A DNA stretch of 64,000 nucleotides, taken from contig CBINHE010000011.1 in assembly GCA_966250375.1 (NCBI GenBank), positions 1 to 64,000 of the forward strand, given 5' to 3'. The translations under genes and the position numbers were made by a program. The DNA comes from CAMLDH01 sp966250375. Its GTDB lineage: Bacteria > Pseudomonadota > Gammaproteobacteria > Burkholderiales > Burkholderiaceae_D. Within the stretch, counting starts at the first letter, position 1, and each line of letters begins with the position of its first letter. The notes under the pieces are model-generated. The model was given only the letters and a program-made list of their open reading frames with translations, did no database searches and was not told the DNA's origin. Of the stretch, positions 34,260 through 43,760 are shown piece after piece.

Positions 34260-35165
34260 ATGGCTGCTGCCGCAACTCTCCCCATCCCAGCGCAAGCGCG
34301 CGGCGAACCGATCCGCGAGGTGTCCGCTTCCACGCTGGAGCCGGTGTGGGTACGCGTTCTGCTGATCGGCATCGCGCTGCTGTTTTTGACCTTGTTCCTG
34401 TTCGTGCCTTTGCTTGCGGTATTTGCCGAAGCCTTGAAGAAGGGCTGGGGCACCTATATTGCCGCGATCATCGAGCCGGATGCGTGGTCGGCGATCAAGC
34501 TGACCTTGCTCACTGCGGTCATCGCGGTGCCGTTGAACCTGGTATTTGGCGTCGCGGCAGCATGGTCGATTGCGAAATTCGAATTTCGCGGCAAGAACAT
34601 TTTGCTGACCTTGATCGACTTGCCTTTCTCGGTATCGCCGGTGATTTCAGGCTTGATCTATGTGCTGATCTTCGGCGCACAAGGCTGGATTGGTCCGTGG
34701 CTGCGCGACCATGACATCAAAATTCTGTTCGCGGTGCCCGGCATCGTATTGGCAACGGTTTTTGTCACGTTTCCGTTCGTCGCGCGCGAATTGATTCCAT
34801 TGATGCAGTCGCAGGGCAATGAAGAGGAGGAGGCGGCGCTGGTGCTGGGTGCATCAGGTTGGAAAACGTTCTGGCATGTGACGCTGCCCAATATCAAATG
34901 GGGTCTGCTGTACGGCGTCATCCTGTGTAATGCGCGTGCGATGGGTGAATTCGGCGCGGTATCGGTCGTGTCCGGCCATATTCGCGGCGAGACCAACACG
35001 ATTCCGCTGCAGGTGGAAATTCTCTATAACGAATACAACTTTTCGGCGGCATTTGCGGTTGCTTCACTGCTGGCGTTGCTTGCACTGGTAACGCTGGCGC
35101 TCAAATCATTCATCGAATGGCGTTTGCACGAAACAATGTCGCAACAGTCTCGGCAGGAGCATTGA
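34260..35165 (+). CDS. cysW: Sulfate/thiosulfate ABC transporter permease CysW
   Basis: 301-residue inner-membrane permease with six predicted helices, the ATPase-binding EAA loop EEEAALVLGASGWKTFWHVTLP, and the family motif GEFGAVSVVSGHIRGETNTI. It is the partner of CysT. It starts directly after the cysT stop and ends 2 bp before cysA, so the three are translated from one message. Confidence 0.96.
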   Translation: MAAAATLPIPAQARGEPIREVSASTLEPVWVRVLLIGIALLFLTLFLFVPLLAVFAEALKKGWGTYIAAIIEPDAWSAIKLTLLTAVIAVPLNLVFGVAAAWSIAKFEFRGKNILLTLIDLPFSVSPVISGLIYVLIFGAQGWIGPWLRDHDIKILFAVPGIVLATVFVTFPFVARELIPLMQSQGNEEEEAALVLGASGWKTFWHVTLPNIKWGLLYGVILCNARAMGEFGAVSVVSGHIRGETNTIPLQVEILYNEYNFSAAFAVASLLALLALVTLALKSFIEWRLHETMSQQSRQEH

Positions 35166-35167
35166 TC

Positions 35168-36247
35168 ATGGGTATCGAAGTCAAAAACATCAACAAGCGC
35201 TTCGGGGATTTCGCCGCGCTCGACAATGTATCGCTCAATTTTCCGCCGGGTGAATTGACCGCGCTGCTTGGGCCATCCGGCTGCGGCAAGACTTCACTGC
35301 TACGCGTGATTGCGGGACTGGAACAGCCGGACTCGGGACAAGTGCTGCTGGAAGGCGAAGACGCATCGTCACGCCATGTGCGCGAGCGCCAAGTCGGCTT
35401 CGTGTTTCAGCATTATGCATTGTTCAAGCACATGAGCGTTTTTGAAAACATCGCATTCGGCTTGCGTGTGAAGCCGCGCAATGTGCGTCCGTCCGAGGTG
35501 CAAATTCGCGAAAAAGTGACCAAATTGCTGGAGCTGGTGCAACTGGACTGGCTGGCCGATCGCTATCCGCCGCAATTGTCCGGCGGGCAGCGGCAACGGA
35601 TTGCATTGGCGCGGGCATTGGCGGTCGAGCCGCGCGTATTGCTGCTGGACGAGCCGTTCGGCGCATTGGATGCGAAAGTGAGAAAAGAATTGCGCCGCTG
35701 GTTGCGTCGATTGCATGACGATTTGCATGTGACCAGTATCTTTGTCACGCACGATCAGGAAGAGGCATTGGAAGTCGCTGACAAGGTAGTGTTGATGAAT
35801 AAGGGAAAGGTCGAGCAGACCGGTTCGCCGAGCGAGGTGTATAACTATCCGGCCTCGCCATTCGTTTATGGATTTTTGGGGAATGTGAACCTGTTCCATG
35901 GGCGGGTGCATGAGGGAGTGATGGATGCCGGCGGCGTTGCCTTCGACGCGCCCGATCATGCGCAGGCGCAAAACGCGAATGGTGTCGGTTTTGTTCGTCC
36001 ACATGATCTTGAAATTGACCGATATGGACCGGGTGCCCAAGGTATCGTGGTACAACTACTGCGTGCCCATGCGATCGGCCCGCTGGCGCAACTGGAATTG
36101 GAGCGCGATGATAATGCCGAATTGATTGAGGCGGTAATTTCCAATGAGCGTTTCGCACAATTGCAATTGAAAGAAGGCGAAATGCTGGTGGTGCGGCCCA
36201 AGCGTTTGCATGTATTCGTCGACCAAGCCGTGAAGATCGGGGTTTGA
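35168..36247 (+). CDS. cysA: Sulfate/thiosulfate import ATP-binding protein CysA
   Basis: 359-residue ATPase of the sulfate importer. Walker A GPSGCGKTSLLR, signature LSGGQRQRIALARALA, Walker B VLLLDEPFGALD and switch THDQEEA are complete. A C-terminal regulatory domain (about 235-359) contains VRPHDLEIDRY. The start is the ATG at 35168; an open frame running back to 35117 overlaps cysW and is not used. Confidence 0.96.
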   Translation: MGIEVKNINKRFGDFAALDNVSLNFPPGELTALLGPSGCGKTSLLRVIAGLEQPDSGQVLLEGEDASSRHVRERQVGFVFQHYALFKHMSVFENIAFGLRVKPRNVRPSEVQIREKVTKLLELVQLDWLADRYPPQLSGGQRQRIALARALAVEPRVLLLDEPFGALDAKVRKELRRWLRRLHDDLHVTSIFVTHDQEEALEVADKVVLMNKGKVEQTGSPSEVYNYPASPFVYGFLGNVNLFHGRVHEGVMDAGGVAFDAPDHAQAQNANGVGFVRPHDLEIDRYGPGAQGIVVQLLRAHAIGPLAQLELERDDNAELIEAVISNERFAQLQLKEGEMLVVRPKRLHVFVDQAVKIGV

Positions 36248-36248
36248 C

Positions 36249-37223
36249 ATGAATTTTCAACAGCTACGCTCCATCCGTGAAGCGGCTCGCCGCGGCTATA
36301 ACCTGACCGAAGTGGCAAATGTTTTATTCACTTCGCAGCCTGGTGTCAGCCGTCAAATTCGCGAACTGGAAGAGGAATTGGGCGTCGATATTTTCGAACG
36401 CAATGGCAAGCGTCTGACCGGCTTGACCGATCCGGGCAAGGGGATTTTGCAGATCATCGATCGCTTGCTGCTCGAAGCGGAAAACCTGCAGCAGGCGAGC
36501 CGGGAATATTCAGGACAGAAAAGCGGCACACTGACGATAGCCACTACCCATACGCAGGCGCGCTATGTGCTGCCCAAGGTGGTACAGACATTTCGCCAAT
36601 CCTTTCCGGAAGTGCGGATCGCATTGCAGCAGAGTTCGCCGGAACATATCGCGGAATGGGTTATTTCGGGCAAGGCGGATATCGGTATCGCAACCGAGGG
36701 TTTGAGTCAGTTCGAAGATTTGATTTCTTTTCCGTGCTATCGCTGGAACCATGTGATCGTGGTGCCGGACGGGCATCCATTGATGTCGCATGCAACTGTC
36801 AGTTTGCAGGACTTGGCGGCGTATCCGCTTATCACGTATGACGTCGGCTTTACCGGCCGTGGCCATATCGACGACGCTTTCAAGCGAGCGGAAATTGCGA
36901 CCGATATCGTCTTGACCGCGATGGATTCAGACGTGATTCAACAGTACGTATCGTTGGGTTTAGGAGTCGGTATCGTGGCGTCGATGGCGATTGAACACAA
37001 TCGCGGCAGTGGCTTGCGCGCGATCGAGGCCCCACATTTATTCGCGCCGAATGTCACGCGCATGGCAGTGCGGCGAGGTGCTTATTTGCGTTCGTACACG
37101 ATTGATTTCATTTTGCAATTCGCGCCGGAACTGACGCGCGCCGATATCGAAAAGGCGATGCGTGCCGATACGTCATCGCCAATCGGTTTGCGCCACTTGC
37201 CGGTCGCCGCAAAGGTCGCCTGA
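36249..37223 (+). CDS. cysB: CysB-like LysR regulator of sulfur assimilation
   Basis: 324-residue LysR-type activator. The winged helix is at the N-terminus (MNFQQLRSIREAARRGYNLT and FTSQPGVSRQIRELEEELG); the inducer domain has TLTIATTHTQARYVLPKVV, as in CysB and Cbl. It is the last gene of the sulfate cluster and starts 1 bp after cysA, an arrangement common in betaproteobacteria, so it likely controls the cluster in response to O- or N-acetylserine or sulfate. CysB and Cbl cannot be separated with certainty by eye. Confidence 0.92.
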   Translation: MNFQQLRSIREAARRGYNLTEVANVLFTSQPGVSRQIRELEEELGVDIFERNGKRLTGLTDPGKGILQIIDRLLLEAENLQQASREYSGQKSGTLTIATTHTQARYVLPKVVQTFRQSFPEVRIALQQSSPEHIAEWVISGKADIGIATEGLSQFEDLISFPCYRWNHVIVVPDGHPLMSHATVSLQDLAAYPLITYDVGFTGRGHIDDAFKRAEIATDIVLTAMDSDVIQQYVSLGLGVGIVASMAIEHNRGSGLRAIEAPHLFAPNVTRMAVRRGAYLRSYTIDFILQFAPELTRADIEKAMRADTSSPIGLRHLPVAAKVA

Positions 37224-37255
37224 ATCAAGCACCTATCTCCGTGCTGGAATAGGCG

Positions 37256-38362
37256 CTAAGGCAGCAATGCTGCTCTTCTGCCGCGCTTGCTCCTGATATC
37301 CGCAATGGTTTTTTCCATTGCTGACAAGCGCGCAGGCGTACTTGGATGAATCGCGGTATAGCCATTGAGTACGGTAGCAGGATATTGGCTCGCCAGTCTT
37401 TGCCAGAAGGCAGGCGCATTGTCGATGTCATAGCCGGCGCGGGCAACCATGTACAGCGCCAGCGTATCGGCAGCCGTATCCAGTCTCTGCGGCATTGCTT
37501 TGACGCCGGCTTTTCCAACCATTGTGCTCATGTCCGGATGCATGCGAACCAGATTGTCGATGATGCCGCCAACCGTTGCACTCATGCGTTGCTTTTGTGG
37601 ATGCGCTAACGCGTTGTGCGCCATTTCCTTGGCCAGCACGTATGCAAGTTCCTCATCGGTGCGCGCAAAATTCAGCATGCCGCGGCTCAGCATCATGCGA
37701 TACCCGTCGGCATAGGCAATCACGTTATCGGTATTGCCCAGCTCGATGGCGAATGCACATGCGTGCGTCAGCGGGATATTCAATAGCAAACTGGTGTCAT
37801 TGCGGATGACGGTCAGCTTGACGCTGGAGCGGCCATTGACCAATGGTGCGAGAATTGACGCAGCCTGGCGTTCCGCATCCTGTCCTAGCGGCAGGAACCT
37901 GTCCTCGATCGCCAGCAGGCTATCGCCGCGCTGCACACCGGCTTTCGATGCACCGCTGCCGGCCAGCACACCCATTATTTGCAGCCTTTCATTCAGCCCG
38001 AAGGTTTGCTGTGCTGCGTCGATAAAGTCTGCTGAATACGAGTATTTATTCTTTGCGGTGAAGCCGAGCAGATTACGCGCTTTACCTTTGCATAGCTCCG
38101 TATTGTTCACCAGCAGCGGAGCAGCGACACGGTATAAGCGGTCTTGCAGCGATACCAGTGAGCGCAATGCTTCCTGTTCAGGAGTGCTGACGGCAGGAGA
38201 GGGGGCAATTACAACAGGTGATGTCGGCCTGACAGTTTTGGAAATCGGGGTTTGGGTTGCGCAGGCGGTTAGCAGTAATACGATGGGCAGAACAGCTAAC
38301 TGCAATAGGGCATTCGGTTGCTTCCATCGAAGCGCAATAGATTGAATCGTGCTACGCGTCAT
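37256..38362 (-). CDS. M48-like PDZ lipoprotein with broken HExxH motif
   Basis: 368 residues. A signal with lipobox LLLTAC predicts a lipid-anchored protein. A PDZ-like middle (QIMGVLAGSGASKAGVQRGDSLLAIEDR) is followed by an M48 peptidase-like domain. The HExxH zinc motif reads KEMAH, the first His being Lys, and the downstream ExxAD is DTAAD. Zinc binding by the usual ligands is therefore doubtful and it may be a pseudopeptidase. The ATG at 38362 follows GAGGGG; longer frames overlap dut. It is the last gene of the ribF-to-dut run. Confidence 0.8.
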   Translation of the reverse strand: MTRSTIQSIALRWKQPNALLQLAVLPIVLLLTACATQTPISKTVRPTSPVVIAPSPAVSTPEQEALRSLVSLQDRLYRVAAPLLVNNTELCKGKARNLLGFTAKNKYSYSADFIDAAQQTFGLNERLQIMGVLAGSGASKAGVQRGDSLLAIEDRFLPLGQDAERQAASILAPLVNGRSSVKLTVIRNDTSLLLNIPLTHACAFAIELGNTDNVIAYADGYRMMLSRGMLNFARTDEELAYVLAKEMAHNALAHPQKQRMSATVGGIIDNLVRMHPDMSTMVGKAGVKAMPQRLDTAADTLALYMVARAGYDIDNAPAFWQRLASQYPATVLNGYTAIHPSTPARLSAMEKTIADIRSKRGRRAALLP

Positions 38363-38372
38363 ACACATCCCC

Positions 38373-38822
38373 TCAATGTTTTCCGGTGCTGCCGAAACCG
38401 CCGGCGCCGCGTTCGCTTGAGTCGAATTCGTCGACCACACTAAATCCGACTTGCAGTACAGGAACGATGACCAATTGCGCCAGGCGTTCCATTGGATTCA
38501 ATGTGAATTCGCTTTGGCCTCGATTCCATGTCGAAACCATAAGTTGCCCTTGATAATCGGAGTCAATGAGTCCGACTAAGTTCCCCAAAACGATTCCATG
38601 TTTGTGTCCCATTCCACTGCGCGGCAAGATCATTGCCGCATAGCCGGGATCGGCAATGTGAATCGCAAGGCCGGTTGGAATCAAATGCGTTTCACCGGGC
38701 TTGATGGTCAATGGCGCATCGATGCAGGCGCGCAAGTCGAGGCCGGCGCTGCCCGATGTTGCGTAAGCGGGCATTTGTTCTTTCATGCGTGGATCGAGAA
38801 TTTTTACGCTGATGGTTTTCAT
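38373..38822 (-). CDS. dut: Deoxyuridine 5'-triphosphate nucleotidohydrolase
   Basis: 149-residue trimeric dUTPase converting dUTP to dUMP and keeping uracil out of DNA. The motifs are in order: TSGSAGLDLRA (1), LPRSGMGHKHG (2), GLIDSDYQG (3), ERLAQLVIVP (4) and the C-terminal ERGAGGFGSTG (5). The ATG at 38822 gives the family length; an open frame to 38960 overlaps coaBC and is ignored. dut next to coaBC is a common arrangement in proteobacteria. Confidence 0.97.
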   Translation of the reverse strand: MKTISVKILDPRMKEQMPAYATSGSAGLDLRACIDAPLTIKPGETHLIPTGLAIHIADPGYAAMILPRSGMGHKHGIVLGNLVGLIDSDYQGQLMVSTWNRGQSEFTLNPMERLAQLVIVPVLQVGFSVVDEFDSSERGAGGFGSTGKH

Positions 38823-38956
38823 GGTGTTGCGGTCCGCATAGGGTGTTGTTGAGGTGGATTGTTTGATAAACCTCCGCCTTCGCGTGAAAGCGGGAGTTTT
38901 TTCTTGGGGGAGATTAAGTGCCGGCACATACGCCTGCACACTCATACGAAAATCAC

Positions 38957-40165
38957 TCATGCGTCGGATGTTGGGCCCAGACGTGCCGCAATCTCGGCAA
39001 TCAATTGGCGTGCCAGGACTTGTTTGTCCGCGCGCGGCAGATGTGTGTGGCCCTTGTCGTCGAATAGCACCAGCTCATTCTGATCTTTGCCGAAGGTTTG
39101 ATGGCCGATGTTGCCGACCAAAAGCGGGATGTTTTTCTTCCGGCGCTTGGCTTCACCGTATTGCAGCAGGTTCTCGGATTCGGCGGCAAAACCGACACAG
39201 TAAGGCCGGTTCGGCAATACGGCAACTTCGGCGAGGATATCGGGGTTCTGCTCGAACTGAAGCGCGGGTACGTTGCCGTCAGCGTCCTTCTTCAACTTCT
39301 GTTCGCTCATATTGGCGATGCGCCAGTCGGCCACTGCAGCAACTGCGATGAAGATATCTTTTTCGCCGGCGTGCGACATTACGACATCATGCATTTGCTG
39401 CGCCGTGCAGACATTGATGCGGTGGACGCCATACGGAGTGGGCAGTGCGGTCGGCCCGGACACCATCGTGACATCGGCGCCGGCTTCGCGCGCTGCGCGC
39501 GCCATCGCATAACCCATTTTTCCGGAGGATAGATTGGTGATGCCGCGTACCGGATCAATCGGCTCGAAGGTGGGGCCGGCGGTAATCAGGATGCGTTTGC
39601 CTGTCAGCGCTTTCGGACAGAAGGCGGCAATCACTTCTTCCAGCAATTGTTCCGCTTCCAGCATGCGGCCCATGCCGGTTTCGCCGCACGCCTGTTCTCC
39701 TGCATCCGGGCCCAGAACGCCAATGTGGTCCGCCTTGAGTTGTGCGACATTGCGTTGGGTTGCCGGGTTTTGCCACATCTCGACATTCATCGCCGGTGCC
39801 ACCAGCAGCGGCAAGCTCATCCGGCGCGCCACGCACAAGGTCGACAGCAGATCATCGCATGCGCCATGCGCCAGTTTGGCGATAAAGTCGGCGGAGCAGG
39901 GCGCAATCACAACCGCATCCGCATCGCGTGTCAAATCGATATGCGGCATGTTGTTGCCGATGCGCGCATCCCATTGATCTGTATAGACGGTCTGGCCGGA
40001 CAGCGCCTGCATCGTTATCGGCGTGATGAATTGCGTTGCTGCTTGTGTCATCACCACCTGTACCGATGCGCCGGCTTTGGTCAATGCGCGCGTAAATTCC
40101 GCCACCTTGTAACAGGCGATACCACCGGTCAGACCCAACACGATTTTTTTGTCAGCAAGATCCAC
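38957..40165 (-). CDS. coaBC: Bifunctional phosphopantothenoylcysteine decarboxylase/ligase
   Basis: 402-residue flavoprotein carrying out two steps of coenzyme A synthesis. The N-terminal CoaC part has KIVLGLTGGIACYK and the substrate clamp APAMNVEMW. The C-terminal CoaB part has ITAGPTFEPIDPVRGITNLSSG. The start is a GTG at 40165 preceded by TGGAG; this matches the family N-terminus (DLADKKIVLGLTG). A TTG at 40216 would start inside a hairpin repeat. Confidence 0.95.
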   Translation of the reverse strand: MDLADKKIVLGLTGGIACYKVAEFTRALTKAGASVQVVMTQAATQFITPITMQALSGQTVYTDQWDARIGNNMPHIDLTRDADAVVIAPCSADFIAKLAHGACDDLLSTLCVARRMSLPLLVAPAMNVEMWQNPATQRNVAQLKADHIGVLGPDAGEQACGETGMGRMLEAEQLLEEVIAAFCPKALTGKRILITAGPTFEPIDPVRGITNLSSGKMGYAMARAAREAGADVTMVSGPTALPTPYGVHRINVCTAQQMHDVVMSHAGEKDIFIAVAAVADWRIANMSEQKLKKDADGNVPALQFEQNPDILAEVAVLPNRPYCVGFAAESENLLQYGEAKRRKKNIPLLVGNIGHQTFGKDQNELVLFDDKGHTHLPRADKQVLARQLIAEIAARLGPTSDA

Positions 40166-40177
40166 GGGAACTCCAGT

Positions 40178-40233
40178 AGTGCAGGCCTTTGTGCCTGTGT
40201 TTGCATTGTGCTGCAAGCATAAAGGCCTGCACT
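40178..40233. repeat. TAGTGCAGG-type hairpin repeat, copy 1
   Basis: AGTGCAGGCCTTTGTG (40178-40193) pairs with CATAAAGGCCTGCACT (40218-40233) at 15 of 16 positions. It lies between lspA and coaBC. The head TAGTGCAGG recurs at 43.7 and 50.1 kb, so I treat these as one family. Confidence 0.65.
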
Positions 40234-40244
40234 GCCAAATCAGA

Positions 40245-40745
40245 TTATCGGTTGACGCGCTTTAATTCATCGATGACGAACAGCGCCACACCAATGCAGA
40301 TCGCGCTATCGGCAACATTAAATGCTGGCCAATGCCAGCCGCGTACATGGAAATCGAGGAAGTCGATCACGTGGCCATACATGACCCGGTCAATCACATT
40401 GCCGATTGCGCCGCCCAGAATGAGTGCAAGTGCCCAGCAAAATAAATGCTGTCCAGAATGGCGCTTCAGCAGATACACAATGAAGAGTGCGGCGGCGATG
40501 CCCAAGGCAATGAAGAAATAACGCTGCCAGCCGGATTCGGCGGCGAGAAAGCTGAATGCTGCACCTTTGTTGTATACCAATACCAGGTTGAAGAACGACG
40601 TGAGTGAATACGATGCGCCGTAGGCGAATAACTTGGAAATCGTGATCTTGGTTAACTGGTCGAGCAGGATCACAATGGTGGCGATACCAAGCCATGGCGT
40701 CAGACTGGAACTGGGTGAAGATGAATAACTTTTTCTATTGGCCAT
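40245..40745 (-). CDS. lspA: Lipoprotein signal peptidase (signal peptidase II)
   Basis: 166-residue inner-membrane aspartyl protease cutting prolipoprotein signal peptides after lipidation. It has four hydrophobic helices and the catalytic aspartates in GGAIGNVIDRV and FNVADSAICIG. It lies downstream of ileS, the classical ileS-lspA pair, separated by about 90 bp. Its clients in this window include the CHRD protein, the M48-like protein and the small lipoprotein at 9 kb. Confidence 0.96.
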   Translation of the reverse strand: MANRKSYSSSPSSSLTPWLGIATIVILLDQLTKITISKLFAYGASYSLTSFFNLVLVYNKGAAFSFLAAESGWQRYFFIALGIAAALFIVYLLKRHSGQHLFCWALALILGGAIGNVIDRVMYGHVIDFLDFHVRGWHWPAFNVADSAICIGVALFVIDELKRVNR

Positions 40746-40834
40746 ATGGACTATGTTTTGGGTTTCACTCCCCCCTACGCCGAGGGGAAGGAGCTACAAG
40801 GAGGAAATGTTGGCGAATGTGCGCAACATCAGTT

Positions 40835-43684
40835 TCAAGCAAACTTTCGCGCTTCACCGTCACCGAATAAATTACTGACGCAGCGCCCGCAAATCCCGGG
40901 ATGCTCGGCGTGCGCACCGACATCGGCGCGGTAATGCCAGCAGCGCTCGCATTTTTGCTGCGAGGATGGCGTAACGACAATCGCTTCTTCGGCTTCGGTC
41001 GCCACCTGCGTCACGCTGGCCTGCGACGTGATCAGCACAAATTTCAGATCGTCGCCCAGACCGGCGAGCAGCGCATACTTGTCGCCGCTGGCCTTGATTT
41101 CGACCTCGGCTTGCAGCGAGGAACCGATGCTACCGGCAATCCGTACTTCTTCCAGCTGCTTGGTCACTACTGCCCGCAGTTCACGCAATGCCGCATATTT
41201 GCCCAGCAAGACTTCGGCACCTGTGACTTCCGGCAAAGCATAATAAGTTTGCGTGAAAATCGTTTCATCGCTTGCCGCATACGCTTCCTTGCCGGCGAAC
41301 ACCGCCCACGCCTCTTCCGCAGTAAACGACAGGATCGGCGCCATCACGCGCAGCAGGGATTGCGTGATGTGCCAGATCGCCGTCTGCGCCGAGCGGCGTG
41401 CATGTGAAGTCGCGCCGCCGGTGTACAAACGGTCCTTCAGGATGTCGAGATAGAAGCCGCCCAAATCCTCGGAGCAGTACATCTGCAGCTTCGACACCAC
41501 CGGATGGAATTCATACGCTTTGTAATGCCGCAGAATATCCGCCTGCAATGCCGCCATGTGCACGATCGCATAGCGGTCGATTTCAAGCAGGTCGGCCACC
41601 GGCACCGCATCTTTGACCGGATCGAAATCCGATGTATTGGCCAGCAAGAAGCGCAGCGTGTTGCGGATGCGACGATACGCTTCGGTGACGCGTTTGAGGA
41701 TCTCGTCGGAGATCGACAGTTCACCCGAATAATCGGTTGATGCTACCCAGAGCCGAAGGATATCGGCGCCGAGCGTATCGGACACCTTTTGCGGCGCGAC
41801 CACATTGCCTACCGACTTCGACATTTTCTTGCCGTCGCCATCAACCACGAAACCGTGTGTGAGCAACGCATCGTACGGCGCACGGCCGTTCAACATGGCC
41901 GAGGTCAGCAGCGATGAATGGAACCAGCCGCGATGCTGGTCCGAGCCTTCCAGGTACAGATCGGCCGGGAATTTCGATTCGTCCGCGTGCGAGCCGCGCA
42001 AGACGGTTTGATGCGTGGTGCCGGAATCGAACCAGACATCGAGCGTGTCCTTGTTTTTCACATACATCGCCGACTCGTCGCCGAGTAATTCTTTCGGATC
42101 AAGCGCCTGCCATGCTTCGATACCACTTTGCTCGACGCGCTGGGCGATCGCTTCCAGCAGCTCTGGTGTGCGCGGATGCAGTTCGCCGGTTTCCTTGTGT
42201 ACGAAGAACGCCATCGGCACGCCCCATTGGCGTTGGCGCGAGAGGGTCCAGTCCGGACGGTTGGCAATCATGCCGTGCAGGCGTGCCTTGCCCCAGCCGG
42301 GATAGAAGACGGTCGCTTCGATACCGGCCAGTGCGGTTTCGCGCAAGCTTGGGCCGCCGTCTTTCGGTTGCACATCCATGCCGGCAAACCATTGCGAGGT
42401 TGCGCGGTAGATGATCGGTGTCTTGTGGCGCCAGCAGTGCATGTAGCTGTGATCGAACATCACCAGCTTGAAGAGTGAGCCGACTTCTTCGAGTTTGGCG
42501 CAGATCGGCTTGGAGGCTTCCCAGATCGTCATGCCGCCGAAGAAGGGCAGCCACGACGCGTATTTGCCATCGCCCATTACCGGCTTCAGAATTTCGTCGT
42601 CCGCCATGCCATGCGATTTGCACGAAATGAAGTCATCCAAGCCGTATGCAGGCGCCGAGTGCACGATGCCGGTGCCGGTATCGAGCGTCACATAGTCGCT
42701 AACATAGATCGGCGAATAGCGGTCGTAGCCCTGATCCGCAGTCGCGAACGGGTGCTTGAATTTCAGCATCGATAAGGCCTCGCCACCGGCGGTAGCGATG
42801 ATCTTGCCCTCCATGCCGTAGCGTTGCAGGCAAGAGGCGACCAACTCCACCGCCAGGATCAGCAGCAGTGCTTCGCCGTTGCGTTCGGTCTGTACCAGCG
42901 CGTAGCGATGATCCGGATGCACATTCAATGCCTGATTGGCCGGGATGGTCCATGGCGTGGTGGTCCAGATAACCACATAGCCCTTGTCGGTCGGCAGTTT
43001 GTCGAGTCCGAATGCGTGGGCGATCTTGTCGTGTTCCGCAAACGGGAAGCCGACATCGATTGCCGGGTCGCGCTTGTCCTGATATTCGACTTCCGCTTCG
43101 GCCAATGCCGAGCCGCAGTCAAAGCACCAGTTGACCGGCTTCAGCCCGCGATACACGTAACCTTTTTCCAGAATCTTGCCGAGTGCGCGTAGCTCATCGG
43201 CTTCGTTGCCGAAATCCATGGTTTTGTACGGACGATCCCATTCGCCCAATACGCCGAGGCGGATGAAGTCTTTCTTTTGTCGTTCGATTTGTTCTGTTGC
43301 ATAGGCGCGCGATTTGGCCAGCACGTCTGCCGTCGGCAAGCCTTTGCCGTGCTGCTTTTCGATCTGGATTTCGATCGGCATGCCATGGCAATCCCAGCCG
43401 GGAACGTAGGGCGCATCAAAGCCGTCCAGTTGACGGGTCTTGATTACCATGTCTTTCAGGATCTTGTTGACCGCGTGGCCAATATGGATGTCGCCGTTCG
43501 CATACGGCGGGCCGTCGTGCAGCACGAATTTCGGACGGCCTTTGGACGCCTTGCGAATTCGCTGATAGATCTTTTTCTCTTGCCATTCCTTCACCCATTT
43601 CGGCTCGCGTTTGGCCAGATCGCCACGCATCGGGAAAGGCGTTTCGGTCAGGTTGACCGGATACTTGTTCTTTGGTTCGGACAT
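40835..43684 (-). CDS. ileS: Isoleucyl-tRNA synthetase
   Basis: 949-residue class Ia synthetase. HIGH motif in DIHIGHAVNK near the N-terminus, editing domain in the middle, KMSKS in GKKMSKSVGN, and a C-terminal zinc-binding segment CERCWHYRADVG with a second pair CGRC. All core elements are intact and the length is normal for the bacterial type I enzyme. The message continues into lspA. Confidence 0.97.
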   Translation of the reverse strand: MSEPKNKYPVNLTETPFPMRGDLAKREPKWVKEWQEKKIYQRIRKASKGRPKFVLHDGPPYANGDIHIGHAVNKILKDMVIKTRQLDGFDAPYVPGWDCHGMPIEIQIEKQHGKGLPTADVLAKSRAYATEQIERQKKDFIRLGVLGEWDRPYKTMDFGNEADELRALGKILEKGYVYRGLKPVNWCFDCGSALAEAEVEYQDKRDPAIDVGFPFAEHDKIAHAFGLDKLPTDKGYVVIWTTTPWTIPANQALNVHPDHRYALVQTERNGEALLLILAVELVASCLQRYGMEGKIIATAGGEALSMLKFKHPFATADQGYDRYSPIYVSDYVTLDTGTGIVHSAPAYGLDDFISCKSHGMADDEILKPVMGDGKYASWLPFFGGMTIWEASKPICAKLEEVGSLFKLVMFDHSYMHCWRHKTPIIYRATSQWFAGMDVQPKDGGPSLRETALAGIEATVFYPGWGKARLHGMIANRPDWTLSRQRQWGVPMAFFVHKETGELHPRTPELLEAIAQRVEQSGIEAWQALDPKELLGDESAMYVKNKDTLDVWFDSGTTHQTVLRGSHADESKFPADLYLEGSDQHRGWFHSSLLTSAMLNGRAPYDALLTHGFVVDGDGKKMSKSVGNVVAPQKVSDTLGADILRLWVASTDYSGELSISDEILKRVTEAYRRIRNTLRFLLANTSDFDPVKDAVPVADLLEIDRYAIVHMAALQADILRHYKAYEFHPVVSKLQMYCSEDLGGFYLDILKDRLYTGGATSHARRSAQTAIWHITQSLLRVMAPILSFTAEEAWAVFAGKEAYAASDETIFTQTYYALPEVTGAEVLLGKYAALRELRAVVTKQLEEVRIAGSIGSSLQAEVEIKASGDKYALLAGLGDDLKFVLITSQASVTQVATEAEEAIVVTPSSQQKCERCWHYRADVGAHAEHPGICGRCVSNLFGDGEARKFA

Positions 43685-43705
43685 GATAGTTTCAATCGTA
43701 AGGTG

Positions 43706-43753
43706 GTGCAGGTCTCCGCGTCTGCGTCGCTATGCAGGTGCGGAGACCTGCAC
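43706..43753. repeat. TAGTGCAGG-type hairpin repeat, copy 2
   Basis: GTGCAGGTCTCCGC (43706-43719) and GCGGAGACCTGCAC (43740-43753) are perfect reverse complements with a 20-base loop. It is just upstream of ileS and next to the MITE-like element, so two repeats are stacked in this gap. Confidence 0.7.
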
Positions 43754-43760
43754 TTAGTAG

